Source of the DNA: Desulfurellaceae bacterium bin18
GTDB taxonomy: Bacteria > Desulfobacterota > Binatia > Bin18
Reading direction: 5' to 3'
Length of the DNA stretch: 64,000 nucleotides
Assembly: GCA_002238415.1 (NCBI GenBank)
Contig: MPMI01000021.1
Span: forward strand, 32,222 to 96,221
Below, in pieces: positions 48,429 to 55,291 of the stretch. The notes under the pieces were generated by a model. It saw only the letters and a program-made list of their open reading frames with translations, searched no databases and had not been told where the DNA came from. A program made the translations under genes and the position numbers. How positions within the stretch are numbered: the first letter of the stretch is position 1; the number at the start of each line of letters is the position of its first letter.

Positions 48429-49916
48429 ATGCCGGGAGACTCCGAGAGAAGCAGGGCAACACGTTCCGCCTTAACGGAGAGCGAGAAAAAGTCGGGAGTG
48501 GGTGGCGACCTCCAGATGTCGCCCGAGCTGATGCGTGACCTCGCCCGCCAGGCCGCGGAGATATTGGTCGAGCGGATTGAGCGCTTACCCGGAGACGATG
48601 CCTGGGAGGGAGATTTTCGGCAGGGGCTTGAGGAGCAACTGCTGGAGGACCCACCCGAGGACGGCCGAGCGGCGGCAGAAGTCCTTGAGCAGGTCACGCG
48701 CGAGGTCCTCCCGTTCGCGACGCGCCTGGATCATCCGCGTTGCTTCGCCTTTATCCCGTCGTCGCCCACCTGGCCTGGGATTCTGGCCGACTTTGTGGCC
48801 GCCGGGTACAACGTCAACACCGTTACGTGGCTGGTCGCGAGCGGTCCGAGCCAGCTTGAGTTGGTCGTCATCGACTGGTTTCGGCGCTGGCTCGACTATC
48901 CGGAGAGCGCCGGCGGGCTCTTCACGAGTGGAGGCTCGGCTGCCAGCCTGGACGCCCTTGTCGCAGCCCGGGAGGCGGCCGGTCACCCCGAGCGCGCGAC
49001 CGTGTATATGAGCGACCAGAGCCATAGCGTGCTCAGCCGTGCGGCGATGATTATCGGCGTCCGACCGGAGTGCATTCGTATGATTCCGAGCGACACGCGC
49101 ACCCGCCTGGACATGGCGGCGCTCACACGCGCCGTGACTGCGGACCGCGCTGCGGGGTTCAATCCCATCGCGGTGTGCGCCAACGCCGGGGCGGCCAGTA
49201 CCGGGGCCATTGATCCGCTGGAAGCCATGGCGGACTTCTGCGAGGCGGAGGGGATCTGGCTGCACGTTGACGCCGCGTACGGCGGCTTCGCCATCGTGAC
49301 CGAGCAGGGGAAAGCGCTCTTGCGCGGAATTGAGCGCGCCGATTCGATCGGGCTGGACGCGCATAAGTGGTTCTTCCAGCCCTATGAGGCAGGCTGCCTG
49401 CTGGTGAAGGACGGCCGCACGCTTGAGAACGCGTTCGAGGTTCATCACGATGTCCTCCAGGATACGATATGGGGAGCGGACCATCCCAATTTCGCGGACC
49501 GCGGCATGCAGCTGAGCCGCTCGTTGCGGGCCTTGAAGGTCTGGATGTCGGTCCAGACCTTCGGCATGGCCGCGTTCCGGCGAGCGGTATTGAAGGGGAT
49601 GGAGTTGGCCGACCGGGCCGGGGAATATGTCCGGGAGAGCCCGACCCTGGAGCTATTGACCCCCGTATCGCTGGGCATCGTGTGTTTCAGGATCAACCCC
49701 ACGGATACCGACCTCGACGAGAAAGTTCTGGAAGAGATCAACCGGAAGGTACTCGCCCGTGTCTTTTGGGAAGACCGCGCGCTCATATCATCAACACAGA
49801 TTGGAAAGACGTTTTCGCTCAGGCTGTGCATTCTCAACCACACCACAACCTGGGACGATGTGCGTGAGACCCTGGAGGCCACTGAGCACTTCGGTCGGGA
49901 GGCTCTATCGAAGTGA
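48429..49916 (+). CDS. PLP-dependent group II decarboxylase (aromatic-L-amino-acid decarboxylase-like)
   Basis: A 495-residue PLP enzyme. Markers are RLDHPRCFAFIPSSPTWPG, GGLFTSGGSAASLDALVAAR, YMSDQSHSVLSRAA, HVDAAYGGFA and the Schiff-base Lys in GLDAHKWFFQPYEAGC. Likely substrates are tyrosine, tryptophan, DOPA or related amino acids; a non-decarboxylating aldehyde synthase is possible. Its stop overlaps the GTG start of the following alpha/beta hydrolase by 4 bp, so the two form an operon. Confidence 0.9.
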   Translation: MPGDSERSRATRSALTESEKKSGVGGDLQMSPELMRDLARQAAEILVERIERLPGDDAWEGDFRQGLEEQLLEDPPEDGRAAAEVLEQVTREVLPFATRLDHPRCFAFIPSSPTWPGILADFVAAGYNVNTVTWLVASGPSQLELVVIDWFRRWLDYPESAGGLFTSGGSAASLDALVAAREAAGHPERATVYMSDQSHSVLSRAAMIIGVRPECIRMIPSDTRTRLDMAALTRAVTADRAAGFNPIAVCANAGAASTGAIDPLEAMADFCEAEGIWLHVDAAYGGFAIVTEQGKALLRGIERADSIGLDAHKWFFQPYEAGCLLVKDGRTLENAFEVHHDVLQDTIWGADHPNFADRGMQLSRSLRALKVWMSVQTFGMAAFRRAVLKGMELADRAGEYVRESPTLELLTPVSLGIVCFRINPTDTDLDEKVLEEINRKVLARVFWEDRALISSTQIGKTFSLRLCILNHTTTWDDVRETLEATEHFGREALSK

Positions 49917-50857
49917 ATCACTCCCCCTCCCCCGCTGACTCCAGGCGCTGGGAGGTCCCCGAGCCGCTCTCTGTGGCCGAGGTCCGCACGGCCGACGGAA
50001 CCCCGATCGTCCTCAGACGGCACGGCACGCCGGAAGGACCGCGACTCGTCCTCAGCCACGCCAACGGATTTTCCGCAGATACCTACTTTCCGTTTTGGTC
50101 GTTGCTCATCGACCGGTTTGATGTCGTCCTGTACGACTTTCGCAACCACGGCTGGAACCCGACCGGCGAGCAGCAAGCGCATACCATCCCTACCTTCGTC
50201 CGAGACAACGAGTCTATCGCGCAGGGCATCGATCGGCACTTCGGCGCAAAACCGAAGATCGGGGTCTTTCATTCGCTGTCGGCGCAGACGGCGGTCCTGC
50301 AAGCGGCGGAGCAGTCAGCGTTCTCGGCCCTGGTGTTGTTCGATCCGGTCCTCTGTCCGCCCGGCCGGTCTCCGCAAGAGCTGAAGAAACTGGAGACGAC
50401 GATGCTCCGGCTGGGCAAGGCGGCCCGGCGGCGTCAAGAAAGATTCGAGACGCAGGAGGAATTCGCCGAGCGTATCCGTGGCACGCCGACCTTCAAGCTG
50501 TTGCGGCCCGGCGTGGCGGACCTGATCGCGCGGACGACGCTACGCCACACCGGCGGGACGGGATACGCACTGCGCTGCCCACGCGAATACGAAGCCCAGG
50601 TGTCCGAAGAGGGGTATCGATGGGCGCGCGCCGTAAACCTTGATCGTCTCTCCTGTCCGACCAAGGCCATTGGGGCCGACCCCACCCAGCCATTTTCGTT
50701 TTTGCCAAGTGTGGACCTGAGCGATCTCCTTATTCTCGACTACGACTTCATCCCCGATACGACCCATTTTCTCCAACTTGAGCAGCCGGAGGCATGCGCC
50801 TCTCTGATGCTCGATTTTCTTGAGCCTCTCCTGGCGTCCTTTTCCAGTGGAAGTTGA
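49913..50857 (+). CDS. alpha/beta hydrolase
   Basis: A 314-residue cytosolic hydrolase: RLVLSHANGFSADTYFPFWS, VVLYDFRNHGWNP, nucleophile Ser in GVFHSLSAQTAV (an unusual H-S-L-S-A elbow), and the late acid and His in DYDFIPDTTHFLQ. It resembles haloalkane-dehalogenase/esterase-fold proteins of uncertain substrate. GTGA coupling to the decarboxylase suggests a joint pathway. Confidence 0.83.
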   Translation: MNHSPSPADSRRWEVPEPLSVAEVRTADGTPIVLRRHGTPEGPRLVLSHANGFSADTYFPFWSLLIDRFDVVLYDFRNHGWNPTGEQQAHTIPTFVRDNESIAQGIDRHFGAKPKIGVFHSLSAQTAVLQAAEQSAFSALVLFDPVLCPPGRSPQELKKLETTMLRLGKAARRRQERFETQEEFAERIRGTPTFKLLRPGVADLIARTTLRHTGGTGYALRCPREYEAQVSEEGYRWARAVNLDRLSCPTKAIGADPTQPFSFLPSVDLSDLLILDYDFIPDTTHFLQLEQPEACASLMLDFLEPLLASFSSGS

Positions 50858-50910
50858 GCTTGGCAGTTTGACGTAGGCTGAGAGGTATAACGTCGGGAAC
50901 CGCAAGGGAT

Positions 50911-51007
50911 GAAGGCCTCACAATGATTCTGTATTCGTCTTCTCTTCCGTCATCCGCCGGAGCGTTTCAACCTCTCGGGACAGCTCCCGCTGACGGCGGG
51001 AGATCGA
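50911..51007 (-). pseudogene. 97-bp duplicate of the ccmD 3' end
   Basis: This stretch matches 52129-52225 with three mismatches in 97 bp, including the last 30 or so ccmD codons (SISRRQRELSREVETLRRMT, then EEKTNTESL and stop). It lacks the TM-coding 5' part and start of ccmD. The two copies are direct repeats that bracket the PIN toxin-antitoxin module. Confidence 0.9.
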
Positions 51008-51098
51008 GAGGGGAGGCTGAGTTTTTGCCCCGTATGATGGCGCACCCGACCTTTCTCCTGGTATAGATGTCCATACTACGAAGCAGGGGAGACGCCTC

Positions 51099-51338
51099 AT
51101 GGCTACAGAGAGAGAAACGTTACGAGCCCTTAAGGGGCTCTCGCCAACAGCATTAGAGCGAGTAAAGGAACTGGCTCTCTCCCTTAGGGCAGACCAGGGA
51201 GTCAAACGCCCTTCTTCCTCAGAAAGGGAGATTGCAAGAAAACAGGTGTCAGCGATCAAGAAATGGGAAGGGGAAGGCAGAGGGCAAGGGTTCTCCGGGA
51301 GGGAGCATGATCGGATCCTGTACGGAGGGGGTCAGTGA
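51099..51338 (+). CDS. antitoxin of PIN module
   Basis: A 79-residue protein: helical N-terminal half (MATERETLRALKGLSPTALE) and a basic linker (ARKQVSAIKKWEGEGRGQGF) ending SGREHDRILYGG, typical of small antitoxins encoded before PIN toxins. Its stop overlaps the toxin start (GTGATC) by 4 bp. Third positions are A/T-richer than in its neighbours. It lies inside the 97-bp repeat bracket. Confidence 0.82.
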   Translation: MATERETLRALKGLSPTALERVKELALSLRADQGVKRPSSSEREIARKQVSAIKKWEGEGRGQGFSGREHDRILYGGGQ

Positions 51339-51751
51339 TCTTTGTCGATACTGGAGCATGGTTTGCGCTGGCAGTACAAAATGATCCGGATCATGAAGCA
51401 GCAGTTGCCTGGTTAAGACAGAATCGAACTCCACTGATCACAACAGACTATATCCTTGCAGAAACGGTTACGCTGTTACGAATGCGAGACAAAACGCTGC
51501 GCGGTCACCGCCTTGCCGTTCGTATTGCAACAACGATCCGTCGAGAGGAAGCGACCATTTTGGAGAAAGTCACAGACGAGGATATTGATAATGCCCTCAG
51601 AATTTTTCGGACATACCGTGATCATCTCTTTAGTTTTGTAGATTGTACCAGTTTTGCCGCCATGGAACGGCTCAATGTGCATCGGGCGTTTGCCTTTGAT
51701 CGTCACTTTGATGAATATCCCGGCATCGTAAGACTCCCCCATTCCGTATAG
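51335..51751 (+). CDS. PIN domain toxin
   Basis: A 138-residue PIN ribonuclease with acids in FVDTGAWFAL, ILAETVTLL, FVDCTSFAAM and FAFDRHFDEYPG. The pattern is that of VapC-type toxins of the tRNA/rRNA-cleaving class. Follows its antitoxin with a 4-bp overlap. Codon use differs from the adjacent decarboxylase and ccm genes, in keeping with recent arrival. Confidence 0.9.
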   Translation: MIFVDTGAWFALAVQNDPDHEAAVAWLRQNRTPLITTDYILAETVTLLRMRDKTLRGHRLAVRIATTIRREEATILEKVTDEDIDNALRIFRTYRDHLFSFVDCTSFAAMERLNVHRAFAFDRHFDEYPGIVRLPHSV

Positions 51752-51776
51752 TCTCCACTCAGATTTAGGCCGGGAT

Positions 51777-51848
51777 ATGGACACTGAAGAGCTGAGGAGC
51801 TTGATTATCCACTCTCTTCAGGATCAAGGCTTCTCTGTAAAAGAGTGA
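51777..51848 (+). pseudogene. 23-codon gene remnant
   Basis: The peptide MDTEELRSLIIHSLQDQGFS, then VKE and stop, looks like the amino-terminal helix of a larger helical protein such as a restriction-modification or nuclease protein, cut off after 23 codons. It may be debris carried with the toxin-antitoxin module. Family not certain. Confidence 0.3.
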
Positions 51849-51974
51849 GGGCCGTTCTGATAGACGCGGCACGGACGACGCGGAAATTGGCCCTGTCAGT
51901 CCTCTATCTTTTTCTGGTTGACACATTCCTCACGGAGAACACGCTAGAGCAAATGACGATGCTGTGTAGCCGCC

Positions 51975-52051
51975 CGTCATTCCTGCGCAAGCAGGAATCC
52001 AGGCTCCCAGCCCCCCCGGCCTCTGGATGCCGGATCACGTCCGGCATGACG
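51975..52051. repeat. REP-like bipartite palindromic element
   Basis: Ends CGTCAT and ATGACG are inverted; inside are two hairpins, TTCCTGC-GCAA-GCAGGAA and ATGCCGGA-TCACG-TCCGGCAT. The CGTCATTCC..GGAATCCAG form is a common dispersed bacterial repeat type. A half copy is at 27269. Confidence 0.75.
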
Positions 52052-52135
52052 AGAACGCATCGGTACGGCTACAACTTATCGTAAACCGCTCTAGAAAGCC
52101 CGCCACAACGTAGCAAGCTGTACGTGACGAAGACC

Positions 52136-52285
52136 TCACAATGATTCTGTATTCGTCTTCTCTTCCGTCATCCGCCGGAGCGTTTCAACCTCTCGGGACA
52201 GCTCTTGCTGACGGCGGGAGATCGACAGCGCATACAGAAAAATTACAATCCACACAACGCTGAACGCGGCAAACAAATACGACAT
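52136..52285 (-). CDS. ccmD: CcmD, heme exporter small subunit
   Basis: A 49-residue protein with one TM helix (YLFAAFSVVWIVIFLYALSI) and a charged cytoplasmic helix (RRQQELSREVETLRRMTEEK), typical of CcmD, which helps release holo-CcmE from CcmABC. AAAGGAAAAG precedes ATG 52285. It is the last gene of the ccm operon, 14 bp after ccmC. Its 3' 90 bp are duplicated upstream of the PIN module. Confidence 0.85.
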   Translation of the reverse strand: MSYLFAAFSVVWIVIFLYALSISRRQQELSREVETLRRMTEEKTNTESL

Positions 52286-52299
52286 ATCTTTTCCTTTTG

Positions 52300-52983
52300 C
52301 TATGAAGCGGCCACCAGATGCTGACGTAGGGCTCTGATTTCGTCGCGCAAGTGCAGGCTGCGTAACCTGAGCCACAATAACCAGGTAAACACACACACAA
52401 ACGCCCCGGTACACACCAGCAGCGTCCAGGCCATTTCCGGCGCCATCTGTTCGACCTTGGGGTGGATGCCGCGCCAGAGACGGATGGAAATATAGATCAG
52501 CGGGATATCAATCACGCCAACAATGCCCAGGACAGCGGCATAGCGCGCGACCGTCTCGTTATCTCCGGCAAAAACCCGCAGCAAGACATAGGCGGCATAA
52601 ATCAGCCATAACACCAGCGTCATGGTGAGACGGGGGTCCCAGGTCCACCACACACCCCAGATCGGACGCGCCCAGAGGGGACCGGTCAGCAGGACGAGCG
52701 AACAGAACACCATACCGAGTTCGGCGGCAGCCTGAGCCAGCAAGTCAGCCGAGCGCTTTCCCTGCCATAAGAAGGCCGCACTCGCCCCGGCTACAATAAA
52801 GAAGCCGAGAAATGCCATCCAGGCTGATGGCAGATGGAAATAAAAAATACGCTGCACCTCGCCCTGTACCCGTTCGTTGGGGACGTACAGAAAGACCATA
52901 GCCAGGGCTGCCAACATCGCCACACACGTCAGCCACGGCAGGAAAGAGTCAGCCAGACCAGAACGAGACGTTACCGTGTTCAT
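52300..52983 (-). CDS. ccmC: CcmC, heme lyase/exporter subunit
   Basis: A 227-residue six-TM protein. The tryptophan-rich heme-handling motif GVWWTWDPRLT is clear, flanked by YFHLPSAWMAF (conserved His) and VDIPLIYISIRLWRGIHP (second His). CcmC attaches heme to CcmE in the periplasm. ATG 52983 is chosen over a GTG five codons upstream. It follows ccmB by 26 bp. Confidence 0.95.
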   Translation of the reverse strand: MNTVTSRSGLADSFLPWLTCVAMLAALAMVFLYVPNERVQGEVQRIFYFHLPSAWMAFLGFFIVAGASAAFLWQGKRSADLLAQAAAELGMVFCSLVLLTGPLWARPIWGVWWTWDPRLTMTLVLWLIYAAYVLLRVFAGDNETVARYAAVLGIVGVIDIPLIYISIRLWRGIHPKVEQMAPEMAWTLLVCTGAFVCVFTWLLWLRLRSLHLRDEIRALRQHLVAAS

Positions 52984-53009
52984 ACGCACTCCATCCACAG
53001 ACGGGCCTC

Positions 53010-53663
53010 CTATTCTTGCACAACAAAACCAAACGTCAGCCAGCCGATCACTACAAAAATAACATCAAAAGCGACAAGGACACGAAACCACGTCCCTGTC
53101 CAGACTTCTCCAGCCAGGAGGGCTCCGGTGACATGCACCGCCGCAATGAAGAGAGGAACCAGCAGGGGCAGGAGCATGAGCGGCAGAATAATTTCTCGCG
53201 CCCGCGTCCGCACGGCAATCGCGGCACACAGCGTCCCCAGCGCTGAAAAGCCCACGATGCCGCATAGCAGAACCAGCGGCAGTCCAAGCAGAGAGACCGA
53301 GAAGGGCAGGCCGAGCAGCGCAAGCGTGAGTGGTGCCACCACGGCTTCCACCACAGTCAGAAAGAAAACGTTGCTCAGGAACTTTGCAAAAAATACCTGA
53401 CCGGGATCAATGGGACAAAGCAGGAGGCCGGTAAAGCAGTTGCGTTCCTGCTCAAGAATGAGTGCACGCTGGATGCCCAACATGCCGGCAAAGACAAGCG
53501 CGACCCAGAGCAGGGCAGAACCAAAGGCGGGCTGCTTCAATTGTTCCGGAGTGAGGGCAAAGACAAACACCAGGATGATCAGCAGGGCCAGGACGAACAG
53601 AGAGGACACCCGTTCCTTGGTACGCAGCTCCAAGAGAAGATCTTTCCAAAGAATCGCCCACAT
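53010..53663 (-). CDS. ccmB: CcmB, heme exporter membrane subunit
   Basis: A 217-residue six-TM protein matching CcmB in length and pattern: MWAILWKDLLLELRTKERVS at the N-terminus and ILEQERNCFTGLLLCPIDPG after TM2. It pairs with the CcmA ATPase to release holo-CcmE. It starts 8 bp after the ccmA stop; ribosome site weak, so translation is probably coupled. Confidence 0.94.
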   Translation of the reverse strand: MWAILWKDLLLELRTKERVSSLFVLALLIILVFVFALTPEQLKQPAFGSALLWVALVFAGMLGIQRALILEQERNCFTGLLLCPIDPGQVFFAKFLSNVFFLTVVEAVVAPLTLALLGLPFSVSLLGLPLVLLCGIVGFSALGTLCAAIAVRTRAREIILPLMLLPLLVPLFIAAVHVTGALLAGEVWTGTWFRVLVAFDVIFVVIGWLTFGFVVQE

Positions 53664-53671
53664 GGGACAGC

Positions 53672-54373
53672 CTAGCGCGTGCACGCAGTATAGAGCTCGA
53701 CAAATTCTTGCGGAGACGGGAGGGTCGCCTCCGATTGCCAGGCAATCCGTCCACGGTGCAGGATAAGAGCGCGGGTACACAGCTCACGAGTGCGCTCAAA
53801 ATCGTGCGAGGTCAGCATGACGGTTTTTGCCTGCTCTTTTGCCTCGGCCAGAGAGGCATGCAGGATCGAGACCGCCCTGGGATCGAGGCCGGTGTCGGGC
53901 TCGTCAAGCAGGAAGAGGTCGGGCGCGTGCAAGAGCGCACGCGCCAAGCTGAGACGCTGCTCCATCCCACGCGAGAAATAACGGACCGGCATTGTCCGCC
54001 AGTCCTGGAGGCCGACGTGTTCCAATTGTTGCGCAATGCGGCCTTTGAGGTCCGGGACCCGATAGGCTTTCCCGTAGAAGGTGAGATTCTCTTCTGGGGT
54101 GAGGTCCGGATACAGATAACTCTCGTGTCCGAGAAAACCGACTTTTCGCCGGACCGCCAACTCGGAAGAGGCTGAGCCAAAGAGGGTCAGCCTGCCTGAG
54201 GTGGGGGTCAGCAGCGCGGCCAGGAGTCGCAGCAGCGTGGTCTTGCCGGCTCCGTTCGGACCAAATATGCCGACCACCTCGGCAGAGGCAATGCGAAACG
54301 AGATGTCGCTGAGGACGGGAGTCCAAGCAAAGGTCTTGTGGAGATTATGCGCCTCGACAACCCAAGTATTCAT
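53672..54373 (-). CDS. ccmA: CcmA, heme exporter ATP-binding subunit
   Basis: A 233-residue ABC ATPase: Walker A GPNGAGKTTLL, signature FSRGMEQRLSLARALLH (degenerate, SRGM for SGGQ) and Walker B LFLLDEPDTGLD. The start MNTWVVEAHNL at ATG 54373 has no Shine-Dalgarno; upstream is octamer array E, read in frame as a Gln/Thr-rich stretch (TQQTQRTQQAQQTQETQQ) from GTG 54436. So either the protein carries that tail or the array displaced the ribosome site and translation is coupled. Confidence 0.93.
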   Translation of the reverse strand: MNTWVVEAHNLHKTFAWTPVLSDISFRIASAEVVGIFGPNGAGKTTLLRLLAALLTPTSGRLTLFGSASSELAVRRKVGFLGHESYLYPDLTPEENLTFYGKAYRVPDLKGRIAQQLEHVGLQDWRTMPVRYFSRGMEQRLSLARALLHAPDLFLLDEPDTGLDPRAVSILHASLAEAKEQAKTVMLTSHDFERTRELCTRALILHRGRIAWQSEATLPSPQEFVELYTACTR

Positions 54374-54376
54374 TTT

Positions 54377-54472
54377 GGTCTGTTGGGTTTCTTGGGTCTG
54401 TTGGGCCTGCTGAGTCCGTTGGGTCTGTTGGGTCACTTGGGTTTCTTGGGTCTCAAAGACTCCATAGACCCG
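54377..54472. repeat. octamer array E (mostly G-rich arm)
   Basis: Units TTGGGTC and TTGGGTTTC, about nine in all, followed by a short C-rich end (AAAGACTCCATAGACC). It lies between ccmI-like and ccmA on the minus strand, contains the ccmI-like stop and reaches to 3 bp before the ccmA ATG. Confidence 0.9.
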
Positions 54473-54753
54473 GTGAGTTGGTCGAGCTGGGTGAGCGCTT
54501 CAATTGCTCGCGTTTCGTATTTCTGCCGGATAAATTGGTAATCCTCGTCCGTCAGCTTTCCCATTTGTTTGTCAAATTCCGCTTCCCTGATAGCGGCATA
54601 GGCGGCCGCTTTCTGTTTTTCCCAGCGAACGATGTGCTCTGCGACCGGAAGAGGCTGAACGGACTCTGTCTGTGCAGCCAGTAAGGGCCAGGCAACCAGA
54701 CCGGCAATCAGCCCGACCAGAACAATACCGGCAGCATACAGCACAAAGGTCAT
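54433..54753 (-). CDS. CcmI-like cytochrome c biogenesis membrane protein
   Basis: A 106-residue protein. One N-terminal TM helix (FVLYAAGIVLVGLIAGLVAW) is followed by a periplasm- or cytoplasm-facing helical part (KQKAAAYAAIREAEFDKQMG, KLTDEDYQFIRQKYETRAIE) as in the N-terminal part of CcmI. The TPR part of full CcmI is absent. The last dozen residues (GSMESLRPKKPK) come from octamer array E. GGAGAG precedes ATG 54753, 10 bp after ccmH. Symbol not given because the TPR part is lacking. Confidence 0.7.
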   Translation of the reverse strand: MTFVLYAAGIVLVGLIAGLVAWPLLAAQTESVQPLPVAEHIVRWEKQKAAAYAAIREAEFDKQMGKLTDEDYQFIRQKYETRAIEALTQLDQLTGSMESLRPKKPK

Positions 54754-54763
54754 GACTCTCCGT

Positions 54764-55291
54764 TTAGCTCTCGAACGTCTCAAGCTCTTTTTTGAGTCGT
54801 TCCTGATACGGGTCCGTTGGTACGGGGGTGGCTGGGGACGATTCAGCCTGGACTGAGGACCGATTCTTTGTCCAGCGGCGCGCAATGAATCCAATACTGA
54901 CGGCACCAATCAGAACGACCAGAAAGGGCGTGACCCAAGCCGTCAGATTAAAGCCTGTAGCGGTTGGTGCGGACAGCACCTTTTCTCCATACCGCGTCAC
55001 AAAAGAGGCCAGGATGGCTTCGCGGGACGCGCCTTGTTCAAGCTGCTCGGCAATCTGCTCTTTGGCCGGAATGGCAAAGCCACACTGCAAGTGATTACAG
55101 CTATGTACGGTCAGGCCACAGCTACACTGGCAGGTGAGCGCGGCCTCCATCTCCTGATTCGTCGGAGGCGCCGCCTGGGCCACGGGGGCAACCCAACAGA
55201 CCCAACAGACCCAACAGACCCAACAGACCAACAGATATCTATTCCGCAACGGCCTGTCCTCGTATGTCCGCCGGTGTCCGCGCCAGGGCAA
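54764..55291 (-). CDS. ccmH: CcmH/CycL-type apocytochrome reductase, signal peptide encoded by octamer repeat
   Basis: About 175 residues from TTG 55291 (TTG 55231 also possible). Thiol motif CQCSCG (residues 54-59) followed by C65 and C70 is the variant of the LRCxxC heme-protein reductant site; then a helix, TM (WVTPFLVVLIGAVSIGFIAR) and a tail. The signal peptide is DRPLRNRYLL then four VCW copies, ending AQA-A. The four VCW copies are the 9-bp repeat of array F. With TTG 55291 it overlaps the ccmF 3' end by 53 bp. Confidence 0.88.
   Translation of the reverse strand: MPWRGHRRTYEDRPLRNRYLLVCWVCWVCWVCWVAPVAQAAPPTNQEMEAALTCQCSCGLTVHSCNHLQCGFAIPAKEQIAEQLEQGASREAILASFVTRYGEKVLSAPTATGFNLTAWVTPFLVVLIGAVSIGFIARRWTKNRSSVQAESSPATPVPTDPYQERLKKELETFES
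55188..55234. repeat. octamer array F (C-rich arm)
   Basis: Four to five 9-bp units ACCCAACAG on the plus strand, read on the minus strand as GTCTGTTGG and translated as Val-Cys-Trp in ccmH. It is the inverse of array E, 715 bp away, so E and F bracket ccmI-like and most of ccmH. Confidence 0.9.

Larger units (their letters stand above)
51752..52135. other. spacer with gene remnant and REP-like element
   Basis: Between the PIN toxin and ccmD. It holds a truncated 23-codon frame (51777-51848), a REP-like palindrome (51975-52051) and the start of the second 97-bp repeat (52129). No intact gene is supported. Confidence 0.6.
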
